This document shows positions 7,329 through 17,994 of a DNA stretch of 24,471 nt, one piece after another. The notes under the pieces were generated by a model that saw nothing but the letters and a program-made list of their open reading frames with translations, was not told the DNA's origin and did no database searches. The first letter of the stretch is position 1. Every line of letters starts with the position of its first letter. The position numbers were made by a program, and so were the translations under genes. Where the stretch lies: the IMG/VR virus record IMGVR_UViG_3300025141_000717, positions 1-24,471 of that record. One strand, 5' to 3'. Source of the stretch: a virus.

Positions 7329-10300
7329 TTAGAGTGGTCTATAAGCTGGTAAAAAGTTTTTTGGATTTAATATGTGTTCCACAATTTTACCTTTTACTTG
7401 GACTCCTCTTACAATTTCAAAATGTAAATGTTGTCCTTTAGAATTTCCGGTATTCCCTAGTTTACCTAACTTTTTGCCCCCTACACCAACACTACTTTTA
7501 TAAATAATTGACTCAGGTCCTTGGTCTGGTGTAACTAACACTCCCTCCCTTAAAAACGCATAAGTTATTTTATAGTACGCTGTTTCGTCATCAAGTGGAT
7601 TTGCTATACCCATATCGTGTGTTATTTCTACATAATTACCTTTTGCACAATTTTCCTCAGTATTCCCTATTGGGCATCCATCTACTACTGCGGTTACCAC
7701 CCCATCAAACGCTGGGTAGACATAAAGACCGGCATCACTTGACGCTTCATCTGTCATTTTTATTGTTGGGGTTAAATCTATACCTAAATGTGGTTCTAGT
7801 GGGTTATCTTCGGAAACATTCACATCAAATGGGAACATCACGTCACCCCAAGTTATAGCGTCGTTTACTAAATTTGGTGAATTCCATGTACTACCACTAT
7901 CTATATATCCATCTTGTTCTCTTGTAAGTTTCATTTGGTTTTTTGTGGCGTTTAAATTATCATAATAGTAATTAGGTTGTCTAGTCTCTCTAAGGTTAGT
8001 TTCCGCTTCTTTATATAAACTTTCATTAACACGTTGTACTAAATCATCAATTTTTGGTAATTTAGGAATTGGTACTCTTATACCTTCAAAACTAGTTTCT
8101 ATAGTATTTGGTCTTATATCATGTTCTACATTAATAATTAAATACGGCCCATTAAACATAGGTAAATACCTAAGTTGGAAGTACATGGTTGGTTGAATGG
8201 TTACATTCCCCATACATGTAATTTTTGCGGTATATGACCTACTAGCATAAACATTGTATAGGGATAGAGATGCCATGCTTGTCGCTCCACCACCTCCAGA
8301 ATTTGCCATTTCCTGTAAAACCTTATAACTCTCCGCCGTATTTTGATATTGTGACTGGTCTAACGTTATTGATTCAAATATATTTTGATTTGGTATACCA
8401 AAATCAACATTAAAACCCATTACTTTATTGGACAGATTTCTATCACCACAGTCTTCAGCTAAAAGTGGGTTGTTAGCGGTATTATTCGCGTTAAATGTAT
8501 CTGTACTGTATCCATTATTTGGTGTTTTGACATCTAGTTGGTTTGAAGAGTTACCCACATACTGACATAAAAAAGCTGGTTTAGACTCTAGATAATCTAC
8601 AGTAGTGAATGTACCGAACATCGCATTTCCTTGTCGTTGGGAATTATCCCCTTCTATATTAAAGAAGTTTATGTATGAAGGTAGTGGTATAAAATTAAAG
8701 TAGTTATCCGCTAAAATAATACTTAAGTAACTAGCAATACTCTGGGTTAGGGTCTTTGAACTACCGTCATCGAAAGGTGAGTCTAATTTTAATATATCCC
8801 ATATGTTAATGACAGCATCATTTCCTATGTCTCTATTTGCTCTATCCAAAAATAAGAACCTTTCAAATAGTGTTCCTCCAGTTGCTGTCAAATTAATACC
8901 TGAAATCCACCTATCATTCATTGTTTTAAAACCATTATATAATTCTAATTTTAAATCATCTGCTTCTACAGAAGGTCGTGAATCTGGCTCTTTAAGTTTG
9001 TTTATATTCTTTTCCTCTTTTATCTTTTTCTTTGTCTTCTTTAAAATAGTATTGATGTACTCTTCTTCTTGGGTGTTTAGTTCTTCTAATTCATCAACCA
9101 ATAATTTTATGTATTTATGAGCGGGAAAGGTGTTCAAGGATGGGGCTTTGGTACAATAGGTCCCATACATTCGAATTATAGGTGCAAAAGCTTCTATATT
9201 ACTGCTATTAAAGGTAATACCATTGCCGTCTGGTCTTGCGGTCACAAAAAAGTTATAAAAAGGATTACTAATATCTGTTGTACTTAATAAATCAAAATCG
9301 TTACCACTAGTGTAATGTTCCCCAACATAAATTTGCATGTCTATATGTTCCTGGGTTAATGGTGGGAACGTACCACCTACAGTAGTAGGTATGGTCACAG
9401 AAGATTGTGGGTAGGTTCCAAAATCATAGTCTGTACTCTCACTATAAAGACCCATCACATTTTGTAACACAGTTGACCCATTTACAATCATATCTAAATT
9501 AGTAGTAGAATTATGTGAGTAATCTATCGATTGGTGGATGAACTCACCTACTACTCTATCAAATTTCCTTGCTTGTACCACTAATATTGTAGAACCTATA
9601 TCGTATATCGCTCCATTAATAAAATCTAATTCGGCACTGTCAAAATAAGAATCTTCTATGACACTAACTTCTTTTATAAATCCTTTTAGTGTCCCTCCTA
9701 CATTTTTAGGGTTTTTTGAATCAGCAAAAGCCAAAAACATTTTTTCAAATTCATCTAACTGTTGGTTGTTAAACACCCCTCTTAATTCTTCTATTGTCGA
9801 ATAACTAGTATTTTCAATTAAAGACCATGGTATAACCTGTTCGTTTTTTTCTGGGTTTACTAATTTAAGATATTGGTTGTAATTTGGTTTGTATGAACTC
9901 TTGTGTTGGAAGTATCCGTTAGGTGAGGACGACCATAGTAATCGGGCCGCACCGTTATGCATCGAATTTGTATTGTTTGGTACACTTGCTGGGTTTATAG
10001 TTCCGTCATCTTCGTAGGCTGGTGCTTCGGTCCAGGTTAGGCGTCCGGATGAAGGATACATTATAAAATATCTATTTGGTTCAACTCTATTACCAAATTT
10101 AACCCCAAATGTACTTTTATCGTTTATGTTATTAGAATCTAAATAAACAGTGTAGTAATTAACTTTTGTTCCGTCACTACTTGTATAAGACACCGCTACA
10201 TTATTTTCAATACTTAAATTTAAATCTACTGCTGGTAATATAAGTGGGTTAAATATTAAATTTAGAGATGATGTTGGGGCTGGAACTGGTAGTGGTGGCA

Positions 10301-13300
10301 CATAACTACTTGTGTTGTCTGTGGCTATATATTGTATAGCTTCTATTAGGCTTGGGTAAACGCCAACTTGTAAACTATTATTAGTAGTATCTTCAGATAT
10401 GTAATTATAGGTGGTACCGTCTGTTAGACCAGTAAATGTAAAATTTGCATTTAAAGAACTCCCTCCCGGGTCGTAGATAGTTGCTGGGGACATTCCTATG
10501 TCTCCCCAAATTGCTGTTAGTGGGTCATTTGTTGTTTTAATTGTTTCTTTATACCTCCACCATATAGAACCTATTTTTAATAATAAAGATATTGGGACGG
10601 TGTGTAATGCAGGCATCTGATTAAACATTGACGCGACATAGTCCCCAAAGTCTCCGTCTCTACCATTAGTCACATCTAACACCCTTTCTCTAAAATTTAT
10701 TAATGGTAAAGAATTTAATAATAAGTAAGAACTCAAAGTATATGGGTTTGCGGTACCAGCTTTATCTTTACTTACACCATCTAATAGTGAGTTAATAAAA
10801 TATGGTGTGTTTAACATAGACGCTAATTTTTTAGATGTTTGGTCTATTTCTTGATTAAGTGTATTGCCTTGTAGTGGGTCATTTAGATTAATAGGTGTCA
10901 AGGAATCTTTAATATCTCCTTCAGTATAGTCTATCTTTGCGGGGTCTGACATTTTATCCTCGTAGTATTGATTTACCACATTAACGTCTGTTTGGGGTCC
11001 TGATGGGCTACCTAGTAGTAGATGAAAAAGCATAGGTGCTTTTGCTGAAGTTATATGCATCTTTAATCCTAAATCCACACTGGTTAAATAACGCACTCCC
11101 TTTATATCACTAAGTACTCCCGTACCATTAATATCATAAAATAGACTATCCCCAATACCATAAAAATCACCAGGACCAGAAATTAACTCACCACCTGCAA
11201 AATTATTAACAATCCAGCTACCAGTGGTTTGTGGAAATATGATAGGTACTACATCAAAAAATCCGGTGGTTTTAGATACTTTTATGGCCTGAGAATTTAA
11301 TGAGAAATTCTTGCTTATAACATCAAAAGGATTGTTCGGTATAGTTTCAATTGTAAAAGTTTTTTGGGTGAATGGTGTGATAATCCCGAAATTTTCATAA
11401 ATACTAAAGTTATATGGTGATGTAGATTTTAGTTTTCTTTCTATATCTTCAAAGCTTAATAAACCACCAATAAACTCTTGTAATTTTGGATTTTCTTCTA
11501 TTTGTTTATTTATGTTTTCTGCTTCATATGCCGCTAATTCATTTAATGCCTCACCAACTAGATTTTGTGAAGATAGAGCTTCGTATCTAGTCATTACACT
11601 ACCAAATGTAATCACTGCTTGTGCTCTGTCTAATATTTCAAATAAAAATTCGTTATTGTCTTTAGTTGAGTATGGTGTTGTGCTGGATGGCCAATCTCTT
11701 ACATTAATTGGTATGAATTGTTTAGAAATTCCAGAATTAAGCGTTGCAAATTTATAATCACTTAAACGGTATATAGTACTTTTAACATATTCTTCTACAA
11801 ATTCTACTTCAGGCCAATATATTTTATTATTAGATTCTGTCACATTAATTACATCTGACGCTCCTGGATATTTTAAAACAGCTGAAGTTATTCCACAATC
11901 ACCCTCTTCTTCCACCACATAGTATTGTGGCCATGGATAACAAACTTCATTAGATTGTGTGTTATTTTGAGCGTTGTCATTTGACTCATTAGCTACCGCT
12001 AACCTTTTAGGGTTGGTACTTTGTCTCATGGCTTTTGTGTGTACATCATCAAGTAGCCTTAAAAAAGTGTCAGCGCCTGCTAACATAATAGCAAATACAT
12101 TTCTTATTGTTGGTACGAACCCAATATAATTTTGTAGTTTTTCGTTTAATTCCGCCGATACTACTTCAGACATTTCTGTTGCTAAATCCGTAAAATTTTT
12201 CTTTTGTTGGTTCCATCTACCATAAAAAGAAAATTCAGCCATACCTATAATGAACCAAGGTTCTATTTGTATGTTTAAGTTATCAGTATTATCTACTGTA
12301 ATCCCGTCAGGTTGATTTACTTTCATGTCAGAGTATAACGTCACAGTAGGTTGTGGTTTTATAGAATTCTTGACTTTATATTCCCCAAACTCCCCAAAAG
12401 TACTATTTTCACTTAGTTCGTTGTCGTATTGTAAAATAATTTGATTAAGTGCTTGTTTTGCTTTTTCCTCCTCTTCTTCTAAAGTTTGTATTGTTGGTGA
12501 TTGTGCGTTTGCATTTATCTTACCTATAGCTTTTAATGGGTATGCGGTGGTCCAAACTTTTTTATCATAAGCGTTACCTTGTACATCAACATCGGTAATA
12601 GTTATCTCCACATCCTCACCTAAATCCGTAGCTAGATATTCCATTACCCAGTTCTCTTTAAAAGCTTCTTTAAACTTGTCTAAAGTTTCTTCATATCTTA
12701 ATTTATCTGTTGTGACGGTAAGATTTCTTTCTCCGTATAATTTTCCTAAGTCATTATCAATAGTTTTTACCTTTTGTATTAGTTCTACTATAGTATATTC
12801 TGGAAAATCTTCAGGTATTAATTTAGCTTTTTTGTAAATCCCGTAAACATTACTCATTATTTGTCTACCCTTTGTAGAGGTGGTGAATCCCTCACTATCT
12901 ACTCTTGTTGGGTACATATACGGTGCGGTAACACACTGATGCATATTTATATCCCTTAAAAGAGCTATATGGTTTCCTTTAAAATCACAAGTTATTAAGT
13001 AATCCCCACTACCCGGGTCAAATCGTGATACAAATTTTTCTAGGGTTAACTGATACTGGACTGCCTTACCATAATAACCTTTTAGTGTTAAAAAGAACGT
13101 TGGGTATGGTAAGTGAAAAAATGCAGTGTAGGGTGTATTAGTTCGTGCTTGTTCGAATAGTGTTTTTCCTCTAATATCCGTAAAGTTAATTGTTACTTGT
13201 GGTATATATGAAGCGTTTACCTTAACACTTATAGATGTTATTCCGAAACCACCAAAATCTTTACTGTTATCGAAAAATTTTGCTGGTTCAACACCGTCAC

Positions 13301-13631
13301 TATTTCTTTTTTTATTCTCATTAAAGTTTGGGTCGGTGAACCCTTCGGTCCACTCAGAATCTAAAAACTTTTTACCACCAGGTTTTAAAAAATTTAACTC
13401 ACCCTCAAATAGTTCTACCTTTATTTCGTCACCCGCAGCAGCTCCCGCGATAATTTTACTTCTAGGGTATATTCTAGCAGATAAATTAGCGTACATAACT
13501 AAATCTTCAGTGTTAACTAATCTGTCTATTACTTTCCCATTAGAACCCATTATTTTATTAGGGTCAACAACAACTAAATTGTTACCTACTGGGTTGGTTA
13601 AAACATCTCCTGAGTTTAATTTATCTGCCAT
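7329..13631 (-). CDS. Giant baseplate/tail hub protein with C-terminal M23 peptidase
   Basis: A 2100-residue virion protein, probably at the baseplate hub or tail tip, that cuts peptidoglycan during DNA entry. The last 150 residues are an M23 (LytM-like) zinc endopeptidase: HLGID at 1948-1952 gives the HxxxD ligands, KLGNTGNSKGQHLHFE ends with the HxH motif (2068-2070), and G-rich strands lie between. Before it, residues about 1788-1855 (KITCMGNVTIQP, then FNGPYLIINVEHDI and FEGIRVPI) resemble the hub-barrel segment of gp27/VgrG-type proteins. The N-terminal quarter contains structural beta domains such as VTINFTDIRGKTLFEQAR, and a Lys/Glu coiled coil lies near residue 1500. It overlaps the gp53-like gene by 11 nt. 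The peptidase is certain; the hub assignment is inferred from weak motifs, size and neighbours. T4 carries a lysozyme rather than M23 in gp5. Confidence 0.85.
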   Translation of the reverse strand: MADKLNSGDVLTNPVGNNLVVVDPNKIMGSNGKVIDRLVNTEDLVMYANLSARIYPRSKIIAGAAAGDEIKVELFEGELNFLKPGGKKFLDSEWTEGFTDPNFNENKKRNSDGVEPAKFFDNSKDFGGFGITSISVKVNASYIPQVTINFTDIRGKTLFEQARTNTPYTAFFHLPYPTFFLTLKGYYGKAVQYQLTLEKFVSRFDPGSGDYLITCDFKGNHIALLRDINMHQCVTAPYMYPTRVDSEGFTTSTKGRQIMSNVYGIYKKAKLIPEDFPEYTIVELIQKVKTIDNDLGKLYGERNLTVTTDKLRYEETLDKFKEAFKENWVMEYLATDLGEDVEITITDVDVQGNAYDKKVWTTAYPLKAIGKINANAQSPTIQTLEEEEEKAKQALNQIILQYDNELSENSTFGEFGEYKVKNSIKPQPTVTLYSDMKVNQPDGITVDNTDNLNIQIEPWFIIGMAEFSFYGRWNQQKKNFTDLATEMSEVVSAELNEKLQNYIGFVPTIRNVFAIMLAGADTFLRLLDDVHTKAMRQSTNPKRLAVANESNDNAQNNTQSNEVCYPWPQYYVVEEEGDCGITSAVLKYPGASDVINVTESNNKIYWPEVEFVEEYVKSTIYRLSDYKFATLNSGISKQFIPINVRDWPSSTTPYSTKDNNEFLFEILDRAQAVITFGSVMTRYEALSSQNLVGEALNELAAYEAENINKQIEENPKLQEFIGGLLSFEDIERKLKSTSPYNFSIYENFGIITPFTQKTFTIETIPNNPFDVISKNFSLNSQAIKVSKTTGFFDVVPIIFPQTTGSWIVNNFAGGELISGPGDFYGIGDSLFYDINGTGVLSDIKGVRYLTSVDLGLKMHITSAKAPMLFHLLLGSPSGPQTDVNVVNQYYEDKMSDPAKIDYTEGDIKDSLTPINLNDPLQGNTLNQEIDQTSKKLASMLNTPYFINSLLDGVSKDKAGTANPYTLSSYLLLNSLPLINFRERVLDVTNGRDGDFGDYVASMFNQMPALHTVPISLLLKIGSIWWRYKETIKTTNDPLTAIWGDIGMSPATIYDPGGSSLNANFTFTGLTDGTTYNYISEDTTNNSLQVGVYPSLIEAIQYIATDNTSSYVPPLPVPAPTSSLNLIFNPLILPAVDLNLSIENNVAVSYTSSDGTKVNYYTVYLDSNNINDKSTFGVKFGNRVEPNRYFIMYPSSGRLTWTEAPAYEDDGTINPASVPNNTNSMHNGAARLLWSSSPNGYFQHKSSYKPNYNQYLKLVNPEKNEQVIPWSLIENTSYSTIEELRGVFNNQQLDEFEKMFLAFADSKNPKNVGGTLKGFIKEVSVIEDSYFDSAELDFINGAIYDIGSTILVVQARKFDRVVGEFIHQSIDYSHNSTTNLDMIVNGSTVLQNVMGLYSESTDYDFGTYPQSSVTIPTTVGGTFPPLTQEHIDMQIYVGEHYTSGNDFDLLSTTDISNPFYNFFVTARPDGNGITFNSSNIEAFAPIIRMYGTYCTKAPSLNTFPAHKYIKLLVDELEELNTQEEEYINTILKKTKKKIKEEKNINKLKEPDSRPSVEADDLKLELYNGFKTMNDRWISGINLTATGGTLFERFLFLDRANRDIGNDAVINIWDILKLDSPFDDGSSKTLTQSIASYLSIILADNYFNFIPLPSYINFFNIEGDNSQRQGNAMFGTFTTVDYLESKPAFLCQYVGNSSNQLDVKTPNNGYSTDTFNANNTANNPLLAEDCGDRNLSNKVMGFNVDFGIPNQNIFESITLDQSQYQNTAESYKVLQEMANSGGGGATSMASLSLYNVYASRSYTAKITCMGNVTIQPTMYFQLRYLPMFNGPYLIINVEHDIRPNTIETSFEGIRVPIPKLPKIDDLVQRVNESLYKEAETNLRETRQPNYYYDNLNATKNQMKLTREQDGYIDSGSTWNSPNLVNDAITWGDVMFPFDVNVSEDNPLEPHLGIDLTPTIKMTDEASSDAGLYVYPAFDGVVTAVVDGCPIGNTEENCAKGNYVEITHDMGIANPLDDETAYYKITYAFLREGVLVTPDQGPESIIYKSSVGVGGKKLGKLGNTGNSKGQHLHFEIVRGVQVKGKIVEHILNPKNFLPAYRPL

Positions 13632-13938
13632 AGTAGAGGAAGTGTTGGTCTAGTTGTGTTTTATAGTCCTCTAGTGATTGCATTAATGGGTATGGTATTG
13701 TTATTATGGTCCCGTCTGGTATATTCCACTCTTGTCCACCGAATTTTGGATTTGCTTGCATAATTAACCAACCATAGTATGGGGAACCATAATATTGTTG
13801 TGAAAATTTATCTAGCCTACTTTTACCTGTTTTATAAACTACCTGTCTATCACCAGATTTTTGTGTTAGTTTGATGCCTGGTACCATTATATAGTCTCCA
13901 TTCACAATAAATTCATTATATCTATTATAGTAACTCAT
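13621..13938 (-). CDS. Baseplate wedge protein, T4 gp53-like (LysM-like fold)
   Basis: A 105-residue protein, probably a baseplate wedge component. Residues about 35-85 form a LysM-like pattern: YKTGKSRLDKFSQQYYGSPYYGWLIMQANP, given here as the segment 35-64, followed by a turn and IPDGTIITIPYP (73-84). In T4, gp53 has such a LysM-like domain and joins wedges into the baseplate. It overlaps the start of the giant hub gene by 11 nt and follows the 366-aa structural gene by 5 nt, as expected for baseplate genes made together. The residues around YYG-W-N and the closing IP-strand are the strongest evidence. An alternative is a tail protein X-like peptidoglycan-binding protein. Confidence 0.75.
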   Translation of the reverse strand: MSYYNRYNEFIVNGDYIMVPGIKLTQKSGDRQVVYKTGKSRLDKFSQQYYGSPYYGWLIMQANPKFGGQEWNIPDGTIITIPYPLMQSLEDYKTQLDQHFLYYGR

Positions 13939-13943
13939 AATTT

Positions 13944-15044
13944 TTAACTAATATGTAACTGGTTTTCTAATTTAAAATTAAATTTATTATCTGGAACACC
14001 ACCATTTCTTTCACGTAAATTATTTCTAACTAAGTTTTGTGCGGTCACTCCAGTAGTTGTTCCGTACTCAATATTAAAATCACTAGTATATGTAGATAAT
14101 TGTCCGTCTAAAATATCATACCCGGATTCTATCCCATTGGTAATTCTAGAGTTGAAGTGTCTGAGGTCATACCCAATCCATGGTCTAATTATGTCATTTA
14201 GTAATGGTTCAAACCCTCTTTGTGTTTTTACCTTTATCCCCTTAAACCCATCATTATCTATCTTTATAAGACTATCATACAATTGGCTATTTCTGGACCT
14301 TATTAATCTTTTTAATTCATTATAGTAATTACCATCAAAAGTAAACGATAAACTCTTATTTGTATACATCTCATTAGAAAAGAAAATATATTCATTGCCC
14401 GATGGATAGTTTTTAGTAAAGGTAGGATTTACATATTCCCCTATAAAATTACCCAAACTTACACTGTCACCTGTGTATGATTGTATAAGTGTTGTAGTGG
14501 ATGACGTTAGTTGTTGGGCTGTTACCAGACCACCAAATGTATTTTGATAGTGTCCATCGTAACTATTACTAGTTATAAAATTTAATTTATCTACTGTAGT
14601 TGTTAGGTTAAATTGTGATTTTCTTAAACTATTTACTACTTCTATTAAATTGTTATTGATGTTATCAAATTGCTTTTCTAATGTTTTATTTAAAATGTCT
14701 TTTATATATAGTTTTTCATTATCGGTTGGGGATAAAGAATTAAAACTTGTTTGTATTGTGGTTGTTTCACTACTAATTGCTGTTTTTAATGTCGTATAAT
14801 AATTTATTGTTCTTTGGAATAGTGAATCTGGTATACCAACTAAATTAGTTATTATTCCGCCAATGGTTTCGTCCCCCCCTAAAACTCCTTGGTTATAATT
14901 ACGAGACCACATTAATTCCTCCACCAAACCCATATTGTTAAATAAAAATAAATTTTTTAATCTGTTTTTAACATCGAGACTATAAGCCTTGCTATTGCCT
15001 ACAAACGTATTTAAAATATTTTTATAATTAGTTGTTCCTGTCAT
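13944..15044 (-). CDS. Unknown structural protein (366 aa), probably baseplate
   Basis: No family recognised. It is soluble, Asn/Thr/Ser-rich and without signal peptide or membrane segment, with a helical middle (about 115-165, LNKTLEKQFDNINNNLIEVVNSL region) and a C-terminal part with aromatic strands including GFEPLLNDIIRPWIGYDLRH (near 280-300). Composition and length resemble phage baseplate proteins. It lies between the 967-aa structural gene (11 nt upstream) and the gp53-like gene (5 nt downstream), inside the baseplate block, so a virion role is inferred from position. The only cue for initiation is an A-rich leader before ATG at 15044. Confidence 0.7.
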   Translation of the reverse strand: MTGTTNYKNILNTFVGNSKAYSLDVKNRLKNLFLFNNMGLVEELMWSRNYNQGVLGGDETIGGIITNLVGIPDSLFQRTINYYTTLKTAISSETTTIQTSFNSLSPTDNEKLYIKDILNKTLEKQFDNINNNLIEVVNSLRKSQFNLTTTVDKLNFITSNSYDGHYQNTFGGLVTAQQLTSSTTTLIQSYTGDSVSLGNFIGEYVNPTFTKNYPSGNEYIFFSNEMYTNKSLSFTFDGNYYNELKRLIRSRNSQLYDSLIKIDNDGFKGIKVKTQRGFEPLLNDIIRPWIGYDLRHFNSRITNGIESGYDILDGQLSTYTSDFNIEYGTTTGVTAQNLVRNNLRERNGGVPDNKFNFKLENQLHIS

Positions 15045-15055
15045 CTTTTAATTAT

Positions 15056-17959
15056 TTATGAAAACCAATCATTTATTTTATCGGTTGCCTTATCCTTAAT
15101 CCAATCAAAACTATCAAACTCACCTTCTTCTCCGGTATTAACTAGACTATCAGGATTATACATTTCAGTATTAGCGAAATAATTATTAGATAAAGCATTT
15201 TGTAATTGAGATATTGGACCTTTTAGTCCTTGTCCACCGATATATTTAAAGTTAAGACTTGCTGTAGCTATCATCGGTTGGATGCCAATCCCTTCTGGAT
15301 TTAAGTCAAGTATTAATGGGTCGTAACTAAAACTAACTGAATCTATAGCTATTTTTGTGTGGTAAAAATCACCTACCCGTAATACACATATTGGGGGTGT
15401 CCCAAAGGCTGTATTTTCTGCGTCTAAATTTTTTACCCCGCTCTCTGTTTTTGTTGCTATTGTATTCCCAGGTCTAGTACATTGTAGTAAAAAAGACAAT
15501 CTATTGTTTAATCCTTCTGGGGTTGTAGAATGAAAACCTGGGTGAAAATACTGTAATTTTCTTTTTAAAGAACTATAGACAAGCTCATCTGAACTCTCTA
15601 AATGTTTAAAATAATTTTCTTCTCCTAGTAGTTTAGATAATATTTTGGTTTTTAATTTAGTGGCGTTTTCTTCCTGATTTACCACATTATTCTTAATTGT
15701 GTTGTTATATGTGGTTGCTTCATCTCCAGTACCACCCCCACCAGCTGCTACGGTTTCTGTCCAAGTATTCCAGAATGTTTTTGGTTCGCTAGAATTTTCA
15801 TCATTAACCTCCACCGCGGTATCAGGCCCTGGATTTACATTAGGTGGTGGTGTATTATTTTCATTACTATTTAAAACTTGGTTTATTTCATCTGGTGTTA
15901 AAAATTCATACCTTTCAGCTAATTCATAGACATCATAATCTTTACATCCAGCGAAGAATGCTTCCAGAGCAGCGTCAGCTACACTATCTGGTGTGTTAGC
16001 TAACTCTTTTTGTGCTATAACATTTAATATGGATGGGTGGTCAACCACCAACTTAAAACTCAAAGTACCAATACGTTCTGTATAGTTATAAGCGTATACT
16101 GGTTCTGGTCTACCTAGAAAGTTTATGCTATTCCATTGGGCAGAATTTGTATCCCCTATACTAATATCATAAGGTGGGAACCACATTATTCTTCCTCCGT
16201 TTGGTCCTTTTTCTGATTTAGGTAAATTTAATAGCTCCTCACTTCCTCTCCAAGCTAAATTTTCAATAGAAAACATGTATTTTTTTACATTTTTTTCTTT
16301 AGCTTCACTATCCACATTAACCCCCATATTAGGGGCAATATTTAAATTAAAGGTGCCGTCCAATACAGAATTTTCATTACCTAGTTGATTTCCTTTAAAC
16401 CTAACCATGTTATTAAATTTATAATAAGGATTGTCTTTTGTCCAAGTACGACAAAATTCTCTGTCTTGTAATGAACCAAAAATACCTTCATCCACAAATC
16501 TAACTCCTGACCCTTTGGATATGTTTTTATACCCGTCGTTGAATATTTTAGATGTTTGGTCTATTGCGTGACCCGCGTGTTTTCTTCTAGCTCCACCCAT
16601 TAGTGGTGCTGAATCTATAAGTTTTTGTGTTTCATCTAATATCCCACCTTTTCTTTTTGGCATTTCAGATGACTTTGTTGTTAACATCTGTGGTGGTGCA
16701 TTTAAAGAAGCAAAAGATTTATTACCAAACCAAGTCCATCCTCCTGACAATCCACCTCCATCTATATAGGTTTTGCCTCTTAACCCAAATGTTTGGAACA
16801 CCCATGTAGCTCTACCATTAACGGTTTCTAACTCTTTAGCTAAAGTAGATGGACCATATACTATTGCTCCGGTGCTTCTACCAAATTCATCTTGTGGTAC
16901 AGCGTCTAGTGGACTTTGTATTTTTCCTGGTTCAGATTCTTTTGACCCAACATAATAGAATGGTACTACTGTGTCTATGTTACTAGGTAGTGGTACTTTA
17001 CTATAATCTGGTCTATAAATGTTATATTTTAATGACCCAAATAAAGCAGATTGTTGTTCTTCTCCCATATATTGTAAAAATATATCACTAGGTATAGGCA
17101 TATTAGTTGGGCTTGTTGGTATACCTAGTCCGTTAGAGAATACAGAATTTTGTAGAGCGTCTGCTGAAGCGGTTATATTTGGAGCTAGCCCACCAACATA
17201 ATTAATTTGGTTTAATTGTAACTCATTTATGTTTGGGACAAATGTTGCTTGGAAATAATTGCCTGGTATATTAGAATATCCGTAATATAAATTGGTAATT
17301 CTAGACATGAAATCTGTACCTTTTAATATCTTATTTCCTGGTGTTCTACTTATATTAGAATCTGCTATGCCTAACGCACTAACCTCAAAGTCGTATTGGG
17401 ACTGTATGTACCCTAAATTTTCTCTAAGGTATCCGGCTGATACCTCAGTTAATTTACTATCATTTAAAATCTTATTATTTAAAGTGTTAACGAGCCCATT
17501 AGTTATGTTTACTGTTTCTAATATTTCAGCTGGAGTATAGTTGGATGATACGAAAGATTGGGGTGTTATTGTATTTGGTGCTACATACCCTTGTCCGGTT
17601 CTAGGAAGTACCTTGTCAACATCAATTAATTGTACGTCTCTATATCCATCCATAGGACCATATTTATTATCTAAAAATAAATTAGTCTGATTTATTCTAC
17701 CTTTTTCTTGTACTGTTTGTTGGTCTATAATAAAATTATCCGATAAATTTGTGTACACGTTTTTTCCTGGTTCTTGAATACCGAAAGACGGTGATACTGG
17801 ATTTGCGTCTGCCAAATATGAACTTTGTAAGTTTTTTCCTAATAAAAATTTTCTTAAAATTTCGGTACTGGATAGCGTAATATTATAATCCCCTAACCCA
17901 TAAGGGTTTTGTCCGCCTTTTGCTTTTCCTCTTGGTTGTATTCTATCGTCGTTTGCCAT
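15056..17959 (-). CDS. Large tail/baseplate structural protein (967 aa)
   Basis: No exact family can be named. The N-terminus is low-complexity and basic (RGKAKGGQNPYG); long Asn/Ser/Pro-rich stretches follow. Two segments look domain-like: residues about 561-655 (YMFSIENLAWRGSEELL, then MWFPPYDISIGD and the strands RIGTLSFKLVVDHPS) and a C-terminal region about 845-930 (CVLRVGDFYHTKI, SVSFSYDP, ATASLNFKYIGGQGLKGPI). The latter resembles the C-terminal strands of tail-tube-initiator or LysM-adjacent baseplate proteins, but that is impression only. It sits 35 nt after the tape-measure-like gene, where gp48/gp54-like tube-connector proteins are found in T4 (genes 29-48-54). A TATTTATT near-match lies 13 nt upstream (17973-17980). 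Confidence 0.7.
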   Translation of the reverse strand: MANDDRIQPRGKAKGGQNPYGLGDYNITLSSTEILRKFLLGKNLQSSYLADANPVSPSFGIQEPGKNVYTNLSDNFIIDQQTVQEKGRINQTNLFLDNKYGPMDGYRDVQLIDVDKVLPRTGQGYVAPNTITPQSFVSSNYTPAEILETVNITNGLVNTLNNKILNDSKLTEVSAGYLRENLGYIQSQYDFEVSALGIADSNISRTPGNKILKGTDFMSRITNLYYGYSNIPGNYFQATFVPNINELQLNQINYVGGLAPNITASADALQNSVFSNGLGIPTSPTNMPIPSDIFLQYMGEEQQSALFGSLKYNIYRPDYSKVPLPSNIDTVVPFYYVGSKESEPGKIQSPLDAVPQDEFGRSTGAIVYGPSTLAKELETVNGRATWVFQTFGLRGKTYIDGGGLSGGWTWFGNKSFASLNAPPQMLTTKSSEMPKRKGGILDETQKLIDSAPLMGGARRKHAGHAIDQTSKIFNDGYKNISKGSGVRFVDEGIFGSLQDREFCRTWTKDNPYYKFNNMVRFKGNQLGNENSVLDGTFNLNIAPNMGVNVDSEAKEKNVKKYMFSIENLAWRGSEELLNLPKSEKGPNGGRIMWFPPYDISIGDTNSAQWNSINFLGRPEPVYAYNYTERIGTLSFKLVVDHPSILNVIAQKELANTPDSVADAALEAFFAGCKDYDVYELAERYEFLTPDEINQVLNSNENNTPPPNVNPGPDTAVEVNDENSSEPKTFWNTWTETVAAGGGGTGDEATTYNNTIKNNVVNQEENATKLKTKILSKLLGEENYFKHLESSDELVYSSLKRKLQYFHPGFHSTTPEGLNNRLSFLLQCTRPGNTIATKTESGVKNLDAENTAFGTPPICVLRVGDFYHTKIAIDSVSFSYDPLILDLNPEGIGIQPMIATASLNFKYIGGQGLKGPISQLQNALSNNYFANTEMYNPDSLVNTGEEGEFDSFDWIKDKATDKINDWFS

Positions 17960-17994
17960 CTTTTTATTTTATAATAAATAGATTATTAATTATT

